DNA of 64,000 bases from CAIYZT01 sp031385445 (GTDB taxonomy: Bacteria > Pseudomonadota > Alphaproteobacteria > Rhodobacterales > Rhodobacteraceae): positions 1-64,000 of the forward strand of contig JANNBM010000017.1 in assembly GCA_031385445.1 (NCBI GenBank). Reading direction: 5' to 3'. Under the pieces are notes generated by a model, which ran no database searches, was not told the origin of the DNA, and was given only the letters and a program-made list of their open reading frames with translations. Made by a program: the position numbers and the translations under genes. Shown here piece by piece: positions 36,309-46,243 of the stretch. The first letter of the stretch is position 1. Every line of letters starts with the position of its first letter.

Positions 36309-37163
36309 ATGAGCATCGAGAAAATCGAACGCCGGCGGGCCGCCGCATTGGTTCTGCCGGCCCTGATCTGGACGGCGGCCTTCTTTGTCATTCCCTTTGG
36401 CGCGATGATCTGGATAAGCCTGTCCAGCATGGTGGGAAGGGTGGTCGTCCCCGGCCCGACGCTGGGCAATTATGACCGTATCTTTGCCGATCCTTCCATT
36501 TTCAAGGGCATCGTGGTGTCGTTGCAGATCACCGGGATCGTCACGGTGATTTCCGTGCTTCTGGCCTATCCGCTGGCTTGGATCATCGCCGAACGCGTGC
36601 CCAAACGCCTGCAACGGCTGGCGCTGATGCTGGCGGTGTTGCCGTTCTGGACATCTTATGTGGTGCGCTCTTACGCGTGGCTGCTGGTGCTGGGCCAGAA
36701 GGGCGTGCTGAACAACGCTTTGATGGCGATGGGCGTGATCACCGAGCCACTGGCGATTGTTGCCACGCGCGCGGCGACCGTGATTGGTTTTGTCCACTTT
36801 TTCGTCATGTTGCTGACGCTGACGATCTATTCCAACCTCGTGCAATTATCGCCCAACTATGCCCGCGCGGCGGCGGATCTTGGCGCCGGGGCCTTTGCGA
36901 CCTTTCGTCATGTGATCTTGCCGCTCACGCTTCCCGGAATCATGACCGGCGCGTTCCTGACCTTTGTTTTGTGCATCGGCGACTATATCACTCCGCAAAT
37001 TCTTGGCGGCAACAACGAGCTGACCCTGCCGCAGTTGATCATGCTGCAACTGGGGCGGCGCGGCGATTTTCCGATGGCTTCGGCGCTGTCGATCGTGCTG
37101 ATGGGACTGGTGACGCTGGCCTATATGGGGTGCGCGCGCTGGTTAAAGATGGACCGGGCATAG
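36309..37163 (+). CDS. ABC transporter permease (PotB type)
   Basis: The 284-residue membrane protein has six helices and the inner-membrane permease EAA-type motif (NYARAAADLGAGAFATFRHV then ILPLTLPGI). It corresponds to PotB, the first of two permeases in polyamine-type importers. It follows the binding-protein gene by 56 bases and precedes the second permease by two bases. Confidence 0.93.
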   Translation: MSIEKIERRRAAALVLPALIWTAAFFVIPFGAMIWISLSSMVGRVVVPGPTLGNYDRIFADPSIFKGIVVSLQITGIVTVISVLLAYPLAWIIAERVPKRLQRLALMLAVLPFWTSYVVRSYAWLLVLGQKGVLNNALMAMGVITEPLAIVATRAATVIGFVHFFVMLLTLTIYSNLVQLSPNYARAAADLGAGAFATFRHVILPLTLPGIMTGAFLTFVLCIGDYITPQILGGNNELTLPQLIMLQLGRRGDFPMASALSIVLMGLVTLAYMGCARWLKMDRA

Positions 37164-37165
37164 AT

Positions 37166-37939
37166 ATGACACGCCTCCTGCTTTGGGCCTATGGCGCGCT
37201 GATGTTTGGCTTCATCTTCTTGCCGGTGGCAGTTTTGGTGCTGTATTCCTTTCAGGATGGCCGCTTGCCGGTGCCGCCTTTCAGCGGGCCCACACTGAAA
37301 TGGTATGCGCAGATTTTGCAGGACCAAAACCTGATGGCGGCGCTTGGCCATTCGCTGCTGGTGGCGGGCCTGTCGTCGGCCATCGCGCTGGTTTTGGGGT
37401 TTTTAGCCGCGCACGGGCTGTCGCGGCATTCTGTGCCCGGTTCGGCGATGATGCGCGCCCTTCTGATCGCACCGATGTCCGTCAGCTATCTGATCATCGC
37501 GCTTGGCCTGCTAAGCGCCTTTAACCGCTTGGGCATACCGCCATCGCTTTGGGCCACCGGGGTCGGGCATGTGGTGATCAACCTGCCGCTGTGCTTTGCC
37601 ATTTTGTTTGCCGCCATGGGCGATCATCAGAAAAATGCCGAACGCGCCGCCCGCGATCTGGGCGCAAGCGAGGCAAAGGTGCTGTGGCTGATCTCGGCCC
37701 CGATGCTGATGCCCGCGCTCGCCGCCGCGTTCTTTTTGTCGGTCACCTTCAGCTGGGACGAATTCATCATCGCCTTCCTGCTCACCCGGTTTGAAGTGAC
37801 GCTGCCGGTCGAGATCTGGTCGATGCTGCGCTCGGGCTTGTCGCCGGCCACCAACGCCATCGGCAGTCTTGTCTTTTTGGCTTCCGCCGCGGTTTTGATC
37901 CTGCTGGAGCTGACGGTTTTCAGAAGGGCCAAAAAATGA
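37166..37939 (+). CDS. ABC transporter permease (PotC type)
   Basis: The 257-residue membrane protein has six helices and the EAA-type loop ERAARDLGASEAKVLWLI followed by PMLMPALAAAF. The N-terminal FLPVAVLVLYSF and the SFSWDEFIIAF-like segment (FSWDEFIIAFLL) are usual in PotC. Its stop overlaps the ATPase start (ATGA at 37936). Confidence 0.93.
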   Translation: MTRLLLWAYGALMFGFIFLPVAVLVLYSFQDGRLPVPPFSGPTLKWYAQILQDQNLMAALGHSLLVAGLSSAIALVLGFLAAHGLSRHSVPGSAMMRALLIAPMSVSYLIIALGLLSAFNRLGIPPSLWATGVGHVVINLPLCFAILFAAMGDHQKNAERAARDLGASEAKVLWLISAPMLMPALAAAFFLSVTFSWDEFIIAFLLTRFEVTLPVEIWSMLRSGLSPATNAIGSLVFLASAAVLILLELTVFRRAKK

Positions 37940-38967
37940 CTGCACCCGTTTCAATCCAATCGGTTCAGCACCACTTTGGCCCCTTTACCGCGCTGGAAAA
38001 CATTGACCTTGATATTGCGGCGGGCGAATTCATCGTGCTTTTGGGGCCGTCGGGATGCGGCAAGACCACGCTGCTGTCGGTGCTGGGCGGGTTTTTGACG
38101 CCCAGCAAAGGCCGGGTGCTGATCGGGGGGCGGGATGTGACGCAGCAGTCGCCAAAAGACCGCCCGACCACGACGATGTTTCAGGATTACGCGCTGTTTC
38201 CGCATATGAGCCTGCTGGAAAACGTCGGCTTTGGTCTGCGGATGCGCGGACAGTCGCGCGGCACCCGCGATGCCAAGGCGATGGACATGCTGGCGATGGT
38301 CGGGCTGACCGACAAGGCCGCCCGACGCCCGCACGAGCTTTCGGGCGGGCAGCGCCAGCGTGTCGCTTTGGCGCGGGCGCTGGCGGTGGATCCGGACGTG
38401 CTGTTGCTGGATGAACCCCTTGGCGCGCTGGATCTGAAACTGCGCCGCCAGATGCAGGAAGAGCTGAAGGCCATTCAGCGCCGGGTCGGCACCACCTTTG
38501 TGCATGTGACCCATGACCAGGAAGAAGCAATGGCGATTGCCGACCGGATCGTGGTGATGAACCAAGGCCGGATCGAAGACATCGGCACGCCGCAAGACAT
38601 CTATCTGCGCCCGCGCAGCCTGTTTTCCGCCAGCTTTATGGGCGAGATCAACCGCGTCCCGGCGCGGGCCGTGGCGGGGGGAATAGACACGCCGCTGGGG
38701 GTGCTGCCGGTGCCCGCTGTTGGCGCGGGGCCGCATCTTTTGTGCCTGCGCCCGGAAAACATCGGTCTGACCGGGCCGCTGCCGCTTGGGGCGGCGCGTC
38801 TGGTGGATACGGCGTTTTTCGGCACCCATCACCGCTGTCACTTCATGCCGCTTGCCGCGCCCGACCTGCGGCTTGTGGCGCATCTGCCCGCCAGCGCGCA
38901 GCCCGAGCCGGGGGCAGAAGTCGCGCTGTTCGGCAATCATCCGGTGCTGCTGGAGGCCGGCGTATGA
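37936..38967 (+). CDS. ABC transporter ATP-binding protein (PotA type)
   Basis: The 343-residue ATPase has Walker A GPSGCGKTT (near residue 38), signature LSGGQRQRVALARAL (near 135) and Walker B DPDVLLLDEP. A C-terminal TOBE domain (about 230-340) is of the PotA/FbpC type. It energises the two permeases. Its last codon overlaps the MBL gene (ATGA at 38964), so the hydrolase is translated with the transporter. Confidence 0.95.
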   Translation: MTAPVSIQSVQHHFGPFTALENIDLDIAAGEFIVLLGPSGCGKTTLLSVLGGFLTPSKGRVLIGGRDVTQQSPKDRPTTTMFQDYALFPHMSLLENVGFGLRMRGQSRGTRDAKAMDMLAMVGLTDKAARRPHELSGGQRQRVALARALAVDPDVLLLDEPLGALDLKLRRQMQEELKAIQRRVGTTFVHVTHDQEEAMAIADRIVVMNQGRIEDIGTPQDIYLRPRSLFSASFMGEINRVPARAVAGGIDTPLGVLPVPAVGAGPHLLCLRPENIGLTGPLPLGAARLVDTAFFGTHHRCHFMPLAAPDLRLVAHLPASAQPEPGAEVALFGNHPVLLEAGV

Positions 38968-39713
38968 CCGGGGCCGCCATGGGCCGCGCCAGACCGCAGG
39001 ATTGGTATCGTATCCGCCCCCTCGCGGACGGCGTGACCTGGATTGACGAGCCGCATATCCATGAATTTTACCGCTGCAACATCTGGCATGTGCGCGGGCG
39101 CGAGCGGGATATGATGGTGGACAGCGGCATGGGCGTGGTCAGCCTGCGCGAATGGGTGCCCCTCGTGACAGAGCGCCCATTGGACGCCGTGGCCAGTCAT
39201 ACCCATTTTGACCATATCGGCAGTCACCACGAATTCCCCTGCCGGCTTTGCCACTCTGCCGAAGCCGATCTGATGGCCAATCCGACGCGCGCGAACACGC
39301 TGGCCGATCCCTATGTGACCGACGAGATTTTCACCACCTTGCCGCCCGAACCCTACCTTTCAACCGCCTACGCGGTCAAAGCCGCCCCGGCGACGCGGAT
39401 TTTGGAAGATGGCGATGTGATCGACCTCGGCGACCGGCATTTCGAGGTGATCCACACCCCCGGCCATTCCCCCGGTGGTATCGCCCTTTGGGAGGCGGCG
39501 ACGGGAACGCTGATCGCGGGCGACATCGTCTATGACGGCCCCTTGATCGAGGATTGCTATCACTCGGACCGCGCCGACTATATCCGCTCCATGCAGCGCC
39601 TGCTGGCTTTGCCGGTTCAGATCGTGCATGGCGGGCATTTCCAAAGCTATGGCCGCACGCGCCATGTTGACATCATCAAGGCGTGGCTTGCGGCCAAGGA
39701 CCAAGCCCGTTGA
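38964..39713 (+). CDS. MBL-fold metallo-hydrolase
   Basis: This 249-residue protein has the metallo-beta-lactamase-fold metal motif HTHFDHIG (near residue 75) plus a second ligand set in HTPGHSPGGIALWE and AGDIVYDG, and a final HGGHFQSYG. The HxHxDH set predicts two zinc or iron ions. There is no signal peptide, so it acts in the cytoplasm. Tight coupling to the importer suggests that it hydrolyses the imported substrate or an intermediate (ester, lactone or amide). Confidence 0.88.
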   Translation: MTGAAMGRARPQDWYRIRPLADGVTWIDEPHIHEFYRCNIWHVRGRERDMMVDSGMGVVSLREWVPLVTERPLDAVASHTHFDHIGSHHEFPCRLCHSAEADLMANPTRANTLADPYVTDEIFTTLPPEPYLSTAYAVKAAPATRILEDGDVIDLGDRHFEVIHTPGHSPGGIALWEAATGTLIAGDIVYDGPLIEDCYHSDRADYIRSMQRLLALPVQIVHGGHFQSYGRTRHVDIIKAWLAAKDQAR

Positions 39714-40260
39714 TCAAGCAGCTCCCCGAATGCGGGATCGCCCCTATTTAGCGCGCGCTTTGGCACGGTGGCACCGGCACGGGCCGGCACAAAGCGGGTC
39801 TTGGCGCGCAGCGTCAGACCCCGTTTTGCGGGGAAATTGGCGGCGGATTCATTTGGGGTCTGCCCGCACATGCGCGTGGGGGCGGCCCGTTTTGTCGTTC
39901 TCGCGCCGGTTGGCCTGCGCGGCATGGGCAAAGGCCGGGATCGGGTTCAAAGTGAGATGAAAGCCGCTGCCTCTGATGATCATCGCAGGCATGCCCATGC
40001 TCTGCGGATCGACTTGGCCCGTTTTGATCGCCTTGGCCCGTATTGATCGCTTTGATCGCAGCGCGCCGGCGGATGCAGTCACGCACCCGTAAAATGGAAT
40101 CCCCCATTGCTCCGGCTTGCCAGCGGCTTGCGGCAAAAGGGCAAACCTGCGGCCGAGAGGCCCTTCGGTGCAGGGCTGATTGAAGACATCGAAAAGTTGA
40201 CGGCGGCGGCGGTTCCCCCGCCTTCGTTTTCGGCCAAAATGCCTTGGATACGTCTTTCTG
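39714..40260. other. 547-base convergent intergenic region
   Basis: It lies between the ends of the MBL and AcnX genes. No intact gene is supported. On the minus strand a frame contains the protein-like stretch SMGMPAMIIRGSGFHLTLNP, which may be decayed coding sequence I could not identify. TTGATCGC occurs three times within 36 bases (40024, 40043, 40052). Confidence 0.35.
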
Positions 40261-41949
40261 CTACGCTTCTGCGGGGTCTTTCAACCAGCCGGGCGGGGAG
40301 GCGGGCGCAAGCCCGGTTCGGGCGGTTTCAGCACATTCGGCCAAAGAGCCGAAGCGGACGGCGCGCCCCGACAGGCCCGGTGCGTAATGGGCGTATTTGC
40401 CGGAATTGGTCATCAGGTTGCGGGCCTGCGGCGGCATCAGCGGCTCGGTGATCGAACACCAGCAGATGTCGGGGAACACCTGCGCGCCAAACGCTTCCAG
40501 CCGCGCCAAAATGCCCTCGGCGCGGGCAAGGGCCAGCACGTTTTGCCCGACAGTCACGATCACGGCGGTGCCCCGCGCGCGGTGCCCAGTGGCCAGATCG
40601 GCCAGCGCCCGGCATTCAGTCAACGAGAAATGCGGGCTGCCGAAGGCGACCAGATCAATTGCTTGCGGCCCTTGGTTCAGATCGCGCCAGACGCGGGCAA
40701 GATCGGCGCGGGTGACGGTGACGGTATCGGCGGGCACCGGGAAATCCGCCGCCTCGGGCGTGTGGCCGCCGACATGCAGCATCGGTGCCGCCGAGGTGGT
40801 GCCGAAGGCCGCGCACATCGCTTTCAGGTCATCCTGCGACGGGTCCGCCGCCTCCAGCCCGGTCAGCAGGGGAATGCGGTCCGGTGCAAGCTGCCCGGCG
40901 ATATAGCCCAGCATCGGCCAAAGCGCATCGTCCGGACCCGGCGGCAGGTCGATATGAATGCGGCGGCGCGGGGCGCGGTTTGCGGGCAGATAGACGCCCG
41001 ACAGGGGTGCGCGGCCGGTCATGGCGATGAAAAGGTCAAGGTAATCGGGGTGTTTGACCGTGCGCGCCGCCAGTGCGGTATTGGCAAAGATCACCGCATT
41101 GGATTCCGACCAGCCGATATTTTCGCCCGCCTTCGGCGCGGTTTCCAGCAGGTAGGGCGCGCAGGTGAAGGTCGGGCGCGCGCCCATCTTGACATAGGCA
41201 TCCGCCAAACGGGCCGCGCGCAGGCCAAAATCGGGCGGCACACCTTGGGTCCGCCAATTGCCATGATCGACCGAGATCGCGTTCATCGTGGTGGGGATGG
41301 ACACCTGCCCCCCCATCGCCGCCATGGTTTCGGCAAAGCGCAGGTTGGCGGTGTTGGCAAGGATGCAGCCGTCGATATGGCCCTGCGTTACATCGACCAG
41401 CGCCGTCGCCCCCTGCAACGCGGCCATCGCGCAGATCACCTGCATCGCGATGCGGCGGGCCGGGCCATCCGCGCCGTCCAGCATGGCGCGGTCCTGGGCC
41501 GACAGGTCCAGCTTTGCCACGCCAAGGGGCTGCAATGGCAACGCCGCGCCGTCAACGATCAGAGCATCGCCCGTCAGCACGGCGTTTTGTCCCGCCATCG
41601 CCGTTGCAAACGCGGTCGGCCCCAGCCGCGCCACCGGCACGGGGCGTTCAAACATCCGCCCGGCAATCATCGCGCCAAGGGTAACCACATCTTCGGCCTC
41701 GCGGAACACGAAAGCGGCGGGTGCGATGCCGTTCAACGCCAGATCGAGCATCACCCCACTGCCGCTGCACGATCCGCGCGTGGTGGGCATCACCAGCACG
41801 CGGCCTGCCAGCGATTGGCCGCAAAGTGGGTGATGCGCGTCGATCACAATGCCGGTCAAGGGATCCACCCCGCCCCAAAAGCTGAGGCCCTCGTTGCAGG
41901 CCAGAACGGCGCCAGCGGCTTGTCCGGGGATGATGGATTGGCCCTTCAT
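40261..41949 (-). CDS. Aconitase X (AcnX), DUF126-DUF521 fusion
   Basis: The 562-residue protein joins the small AcnX domain (about 1-135, with HPLCGQSLAGRVLVMPTTRG and SCSGSGVMLDLALNG) to the large DUF521 domain (about 150-560, with VDVTQGHIDGCI and SESNAVIFANT). AcnX proteins are Fe-S or metal hydro-lyases; characterised bacterial members dehydrate cis-3-hydroxy-L-proline. The ATG at 41949 is chosen; one four codons upstream (41961) is possible. It converges on the ABC/MBL operon, so a shared role in uptake and breakdown of a hydroxyproline- or betaine-like compound is plausible but unproven. Confidence 0.85.
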   Translation of the reverse strand: MKGQSIIPGQAAGAVLACNEGLSFWGGVDPLTGIVIDAHHPLCGQSLAGRVLVMPTTRGSCSGSGVMLDLALNGIAPAAFVFREAEDVVTLGAMIAGRMFERPVPVARLGPTAFATAMAGQNAVLTGDALIVDGAALPLQPLGVAKLDLSAQDRAMLDGADGPARRIAMQVICAMAALQGATALVDVTQGHIDGCILANTANLRFAETMAAMGGQVSIPTTMNAISVDHGNWRTQGVPPDFGLRAARLADAYVKMGARPTFTCAPYLLETAPKAGENIGWSESNAVIFANTALAARTVKHPDYLDLFIAMTGRAPLSGVYLPANRAPRRRIHIDLPPGPDDALWPMLGYIAGQLAPDRIPLLTGLEAADPSQDDLKAMCAAFGTTSAAPMLHVGGHTPEAADFPVPADTVTVTRADLARVWRDLNQGPQAIDLVAFGSPHFSLTECRALADLATGHRARGTAVIVTVGQNVLALARAEGILARLEAFGAQVFPDICWCSITEPLMPPQARNLMTNSGKYAHYAPGLSGRAVRFGSLAECAETARTGLAPASPPGWLKDPAEA

Positions 41950-42978
41950 CGCGCGCCGCATCCTTTCAGGTCCGCGCGTTCGCTCGGCACACCGATGGGG
42001 CAATACGCCGCCCGGTTCGGCGCATTATGCGCAAAGGCTATCTCGTGGGTCATGCCGATCATCATTCCGTCATTGGCGCGCGTGCAGCATATCCACATCC
42101 TCGCCTGCCATCTAGGGGCCAGCGCCGAGATCACCGTGTCAAACAGCGCAAAGGCCGATCATTTCGCCTTTGCGCTGTCAATCCTGTCCCGTCCCATCAT
42201 CTTGGATTGAAACATTGGCCAGAGCATCTGATGCCTGCGTGCGAAGCTCGAACGCGAAGGGGCCGGCCTCTTACAGGCTTGCAAGGCCCAAATCTGTGAT
42301 GGTCACCGCGTCGCTCTGGCCGCATCCTTGATCCAGAATTCCGCTCGCCGCGCAGATTTCGGCCAGCACCTTTCCCTGCGGGGCCGTGGGGCAGATCAAC
42401 GTCCGATCAGTTTTCTGCCGCCATGAGGGGCGGCGCGCGCGGGGGACCTGGGCCGTCCCTGTCAATGATCCCGTGCCTGACCGATGGATGCGACGTCTGT
42501 TACAGGGCAGATGACAGGACAGTCGGATCATGCCGGGAAAAGGTGGCGGCGTTCACAAAGACCGCTCGCCCAATTGCAAGCGGGGCGCCCAATCCTGCCC
42601 CGGTTCAATGCCGATTTCTGCGATCCTTTCTGCCACGAGCCGCCAAATCGCAGGATATTAAGGAACAGGCCGCAAGAACGGACGCAGCGCGATCTCGCAG
42701 TCCCCGCAGGGACATGCCACGATGTTAAGTTTCGCCAACCACCTTTGCATGGTCTGCGGCGATAACGGCGCGGCGGTCATGTCGGAACGCCGCCCTTCCT
42801 TGACGCTCCGGTTCCGGGACAGCCCTTCAGTCCTGCATATCGTGGCAGGGAAGGGGGCATCCATCGTCGGCCAAAGACGGATCAGCCGGTCAAATGTGCC
42901 CCGACCAACCTGTGTTTGCAGTTTACCTCGGAAAAACGGCGCATTACGAAGAGGTTGGCCGCGCGTGCAGGAGGATTG
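41950..42978. other. 1-kb region without a recognisable intact gene
   Basis: No family-like gene found. On the minus strand short protein-like stretches occur just upstream of the AcnX gene (41946-42134) and at 42271-42420 (TAPQGKVLAEICAASGILDQ). Another minus-strand 40-codon frame (about 42658-42780) encodes a peptide ending in IVACPCGDCEIALRPF with CxxxC-type cysteines. None can be assigned. The promoter of the AcnX gene should lie at the left side. Confidence 0.35.
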
Positions 42979-44661
42979 ATGGACCGGTTTGATCTTGGAG
43001 ATCACAAACGAGCGATCTCGACCCCTTCGGCCGAGGCCCAAGCCTGGTTCAATAAAGGGCTGAACTGGTGTTACGGCTTCAATCACGAAGAAGGCGTGAC
43101 GTGTTTCAAACGCGCGCTTGAACACGACCCTGAATGTGTGATGGCGCATTGGGGCATCGCTTATGGCGCGGGGCCGTTTTACAACAATCTGTGGCGTCAG
43201 CACAGTCAGGACGAAGCGGACAGCACGGCGAAATTCTGTCATTCCCACATCCAGCAGGCCCGCCCTCACGCCCATACCGCCACCAAAGCCGAGAATGCGC
43301 TGGTCGACGCCTTGGCGCAGCGGTTTCAGCAGCCGCATCGCGTGGACAGGGCGACATTTGACCGCTGGGATGACGATTACGCCGATGCGATGCGCCGGGT
43401 TTATGCTGACAACCCGGACGATCACGACATCGCTGCGCTCTTTGCTGAAGCGATGATGACCCGGACCGCTTGGAAATTGTGGGACGTCAAACGCGGCGTC
43501 CCCGCGCCGGGTTCGGATGTTCTTGAAGTGCTGACGGTGATCGAACGTGCCATCGCGATGAACGAGGCCGCGAACGCGCCCCCGCATCCGGCGATCCTGC
43601 ATCTGCACATCCATGCGACCGAAATGTCCAACACCCCAGAGCGAGCAATGCGATCGGCCGAGACCTTGGGCACGCTTTGCCCCGACGCGGGCCACATGAA
43701 CCATATGCCGGGGCACACCTATGTGCTGTGCGGCGACTACGAAAGAGCCAAAATCGCCAGCGAAAAAGCGATCCGCGCCGACCAGATATATGTGGATTAT
43801 GCCGGTCCGTTCAATTTTTATACCACAGCGCGCTGCCATGATCTGCATCTGATGATGTACACCTGCATGTTTCTGGGGCAATTCAAACCTGCCCTGGCCG
43901 CCGCCGAACAGATGTGCGCCACCCTGTCCCCCGAGGTGCTTGGCGTCCAGGGTCGCCCGCAGCTGGCGATCACGATGGAGGGGTATTTCGCCATGAAAAT
44001 GCACGTTCTGGTGCGGTTCGGGCGTTGGCAAGACATCGTCGACACGCCCATGCCTGCCGATCCCGTGCTTTATGTCGTGTCGACGGCGATGCACCATTAT
44101 GCCAAGGGGGTGGCGCATGCGGCGCTGAAAAACTTCGGTGCTGCCGAGCAAGAACGCCGCTTTTTTCATGCCGCCGTCGCGCGCATCCCCGAAAACCGCA
44201 CGTTTTTCAACAATACCGCGCAGTCGATCCTTGGCATTGGCGAGATGATGTTGAACGGCGAACTGGCGTACCGTCAAGGCAATCATGCGCTGGCGTTTGA
44301 GCATCTGCGTGAAAGCGTTCGGCGCGACGACACGCTTGAATATTCCGAACCTTGGGCATGGATGCACCCCCCTCGGCACGCACTGGCGGCGCTTTTGGCA
44401 GAGCAGGGGCATTTTGACGAAGCAGAAGAGGTGTATCGCACCGATCTGGGCCTGAACGGACAGTTGCAGCGCTGCTCGCAGCATCCCCGCAATGTCTGGG
44501 CGCTGCACGGTTTGGTTGAATGCCTGCGCCAGCGCGGCGAAACGACAGAGATCGCCGTCCATGAAGCGCAGCTGCGCGCCGCCATGGCCAAAACGGATGT
44601 GCCCGTGACCTCGTCTTGCCTGTGCCGCGCAGCAGCCACAGCGCCGAGCTGCTGCGGCTAA
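42979..44661 (+). CDS. TPR-repeat protein
   Basis: This 560-residue, probably cytoplasmic protein has tetratricopeptide-like helical repeats (WFNKGLNWCYGFNHEEGVTC followed by FKRALEHDPECVMAHWGIAY; later repeats near 275 and 470). His-rich stretches (HLHIHATEMSN and GHMNHMPGHTYVL) might bind metal. The C-terminus ends with several Cys (SSCLCRAAA, SCCG). The start has a very strong AGGAGG five bases before the ATG. Such proteins are usually scaffolds; no partner is obvious nearby. Confidence 0.8.
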   Translation: MDRFDLGDHKRAISTPSAEAQAWFNKGLNWCYGFNHEEGVTCFKRALEHDPECVMAHWGIAYGAGPFYNNLWRQHSQDEADSTAKFCHSHIQQARPHAHTATKAENALVDALAQRFQQPHRVDRATFDRWDDDYADAMRRVYADNPDDHDIAALFAEAMMTRTAWKLWDVKRGVPAPGSDVLEVLTVIERAIAMNEAANAPPHPAILHLHIHATEMSNTPERAMRSAETLGTLCPDAGHMNHMPGHTYVLCGDYERAKIASEKAIRADQIYVDYAGPFNFYTTARCHDLHLMMYTCMFLGQFKPALAAAEQMCATLSPEVLGVQGRPQLAITMEGYFAMKMHVLVRFGRWQDIVDTPMPADPVLYVVSTAMHHYAKGVAHAALKNFGAAEQERRFFHAAVARIPENRTFFNNTAQSILGIGEMMLNGELAYRQGNHALAFEHLRESVRRDDTLEYSEPWAWMHPPRHALAALLAEQGHFDEAEEVYRTDLGLNGQLQRCSQHPRNVWALHGLVECLRQRGETTEIAVHEAQLRAAMAKTDVPVTSSCLCRAAATAPSCCG

Positions 44662-44795
44662 AAAACACGCGGCTATCTTGTCCGCCGCCCCAAAGCGCCA
44701 GATCGACCGCACACCGCTTTGACCAAAGCGTTCGGGAGTTCAGGCCGATCGCAGCCTGGACGCCGAATACGGCGTGGCGCAGATGACAAAGCCGC

Positions 44796-45449
44796 TCACG
44801 CCGGGATCGCCTCGATCAGCTGCGCCCCTGCGGCGCGGTTGGAGTTGACGGCCACATCGACCCGGTGCATGCGCAAAACGCCCGGCGGCGTGGCCCGCAT
44901 CAAAGGTGCCGCGCCGTGCCCCGCCTCGCCCAGCCACAGCGGCCAGTCGGCGCGGTCAAGGATCACCGGCTCGCGGTCATGAATGCCTCCCATGCCCGGC
45001 CCGGCCCCGGTGCTGACCACAGCGCAGGTTACACTGTCCCCCCAACGCTGCCAAAGCCCCGCCATCGCCATCGGCGCGCCGTCGGTGCGGGTGATGTAAA
45101 ATGGCAGGCGCGTCTTGTCCGGCCCTGCGGTCCATTCGTAAAAGCCCGACGCCGGGATGATACAGCGCCGCGCCCGCACCGCCTCACGGAAGGCGGGCTT
45201 GACGGCGACGGTTTCGGACCGCGCGTTAATGATCAGCGGACCATCGTTCACCGCTTTGTACCACGACGGGATAAAGCCCCAGCGCATGGCCTGCATCCGT
45301 CGCATTCCCTCATTTGAGGTGACAGCGGCGACCGCATTGGTGGGGCAGATGTTGAAACGCGGGGCCCCGGGCAGATCGTTACCCGTGACGGCATCAAACA
45401 GCGCCGCCAGCGCCTCGTTCGGATGGGTGATGGTGAAACGGCCGCACAT
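44796..45449 (-). CDS. SOS response-associated peptidase (SRAP/YedK/HMCES family)
   Basis: The 217-residue protein begins MCGRFTIT; Cys2 becomes the catalytic residue that forms a covalent link to abasic sites in single-stranded DNA. Conserved segments include NARSETV (near 78), ARRCIIPASGFYEW (near 94) and the active-site His in the region GGIHDREPVIL. It protects abasic sites during replication. The gene stands alone between a TPR gene and a LuxR gene. Confidence 0.93.
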   Translation of the reverse strand: MCGRFTITHPNEALAALFDAVTGNDLPGAPRFNICPTNAVAAVTSNEGMRRMQAMRWGFIPSWYKAVNDGPLIINARSETVAVKPAFREAVRARRCIIPASGFYEWTAGPDKTRLPFYITRTDGAPMAMAGLWQRWGDSVTCAVVSTGAGPGMGGIHDREPVILDRADWPLWLGEAGHGAAPLMRATPPGVLRMHRVDVAVNSNRAAGAQLIEAIPA

Positions 45450-45490
45450 CGCGCCAGTCTGGCCAAAAGCGGGGCGGCGGTCCAGTGGGC

Positions 45491-46063
45491 TCAGGCGTCA
45501 AAACGGACCTGGTCTTTGTCCATTCGCTCGCTGTCAAAGGTTGCCTCGCCCAGCGCGAACAGGTCTTCGAGGAAATAGGCGGCCAATTCCGAGCGGGTGG
45601 ACAGACCCGACTTGCGATAGACATTCTGCGCTTGCTGCCGGATCGTCGCCTCTGACGTACGGCGCAGCCCGGCGATTTCGCGCAGGGACGCGCCTTTCAG
45701 CATCAACCCCGCCACATCCGCCTCTGCGGCAGACAGGCCCCAGATGTCGAACTGTCCTTCAATCGCGCGTGACAGGCCAAGCACGAAGCGCTGGCTTTGC
45801 TTGCGCCAGGCGCGGCCCTCGTTGGTGGCCCGCGCCACTTCGCCCTCCAATTCGTCGGTGCGTTCGCACAGGCGCGACAAGCGCAACACCACCGCCGCCG
45901 CAACAAACATCGCGGCGATCATCAAAAGCCGGTCCACAAAGTCGGCCCAGGCCGGGGGCAGGTTGGTCGCCCCCGCGTCCACCGCCGCATCCGCGAGCGA
46001 CAAGGCGGCGGCCAAAAGGACCACGCCAACCACCGCAAGGGCCGCAATCGTATGGGTTTTCAT
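45491..46063 (-). CDS. Membrane-anchored LuxR-type HTH protein
   Basis: This 190-residue protein has two N-terminal hydrophobic helices (AALAVVGVVLLAAALSLADA and a second around residue 50), a short coiled region (CERTDELEGEVARATNEG) and a C-terminal LuxR-type helix-turn-helix (GASLREIAGLRRTSEATIRQ). No ligand or receiver domain is visible. DNA binding from the membrane is suggested. It is divergent from a secreted protein gene (180 bases between starts), a likely target. GGAGA lies seven bases before the ATG. Confidence 0.85.
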   Translation of the reverse strand: MKTHTIAALAVVGVVLLAAALSLADAAVDAGATNLPPAWADFVDRLLMIAAMFVAAAVVLRLSRLCERTDELEGEVARATNEGRAWRKQSQRFVLGLSRAIEGQFDIWGLSAAEADVAGLMLKGASLREIAGLRRTSEATIRQQAQNVYRKSGLSTRSELAAYFLEDLFALGEATFDSERMDKDQVRFDA

Positions 46064-46243
46064 GCTCGCGTCTCCACCCGTTTCTGCCGCACCCCGATCC
46101 TGCCGCACCTTCGCGAAAAATCCCATCCACCTTTTGTCGGATCGGGGCCAAACCCCCGCAAATCCGCCCTCTGCCGGATTTTCGAAAACCCGCCGGACCC
46201 GCAATCTGGCGTCACCCAATTCCGGGCTGACTTGGAGACTATC

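Noticed and set aside
40024..40059. Three TTGATCGC repeats as an origin or CRISPR-like array
   Set aside because: Only eight bases long, irregular spacing of 19 and 9 bases, no other origin or CRISPR features.
42658..44712. 684-codon minus-strand open frame opposite the TPR gene
   Set aside because: The plus-strand TPR protein has a strong ribosome site and coherent repeats; the antisense translation has none.
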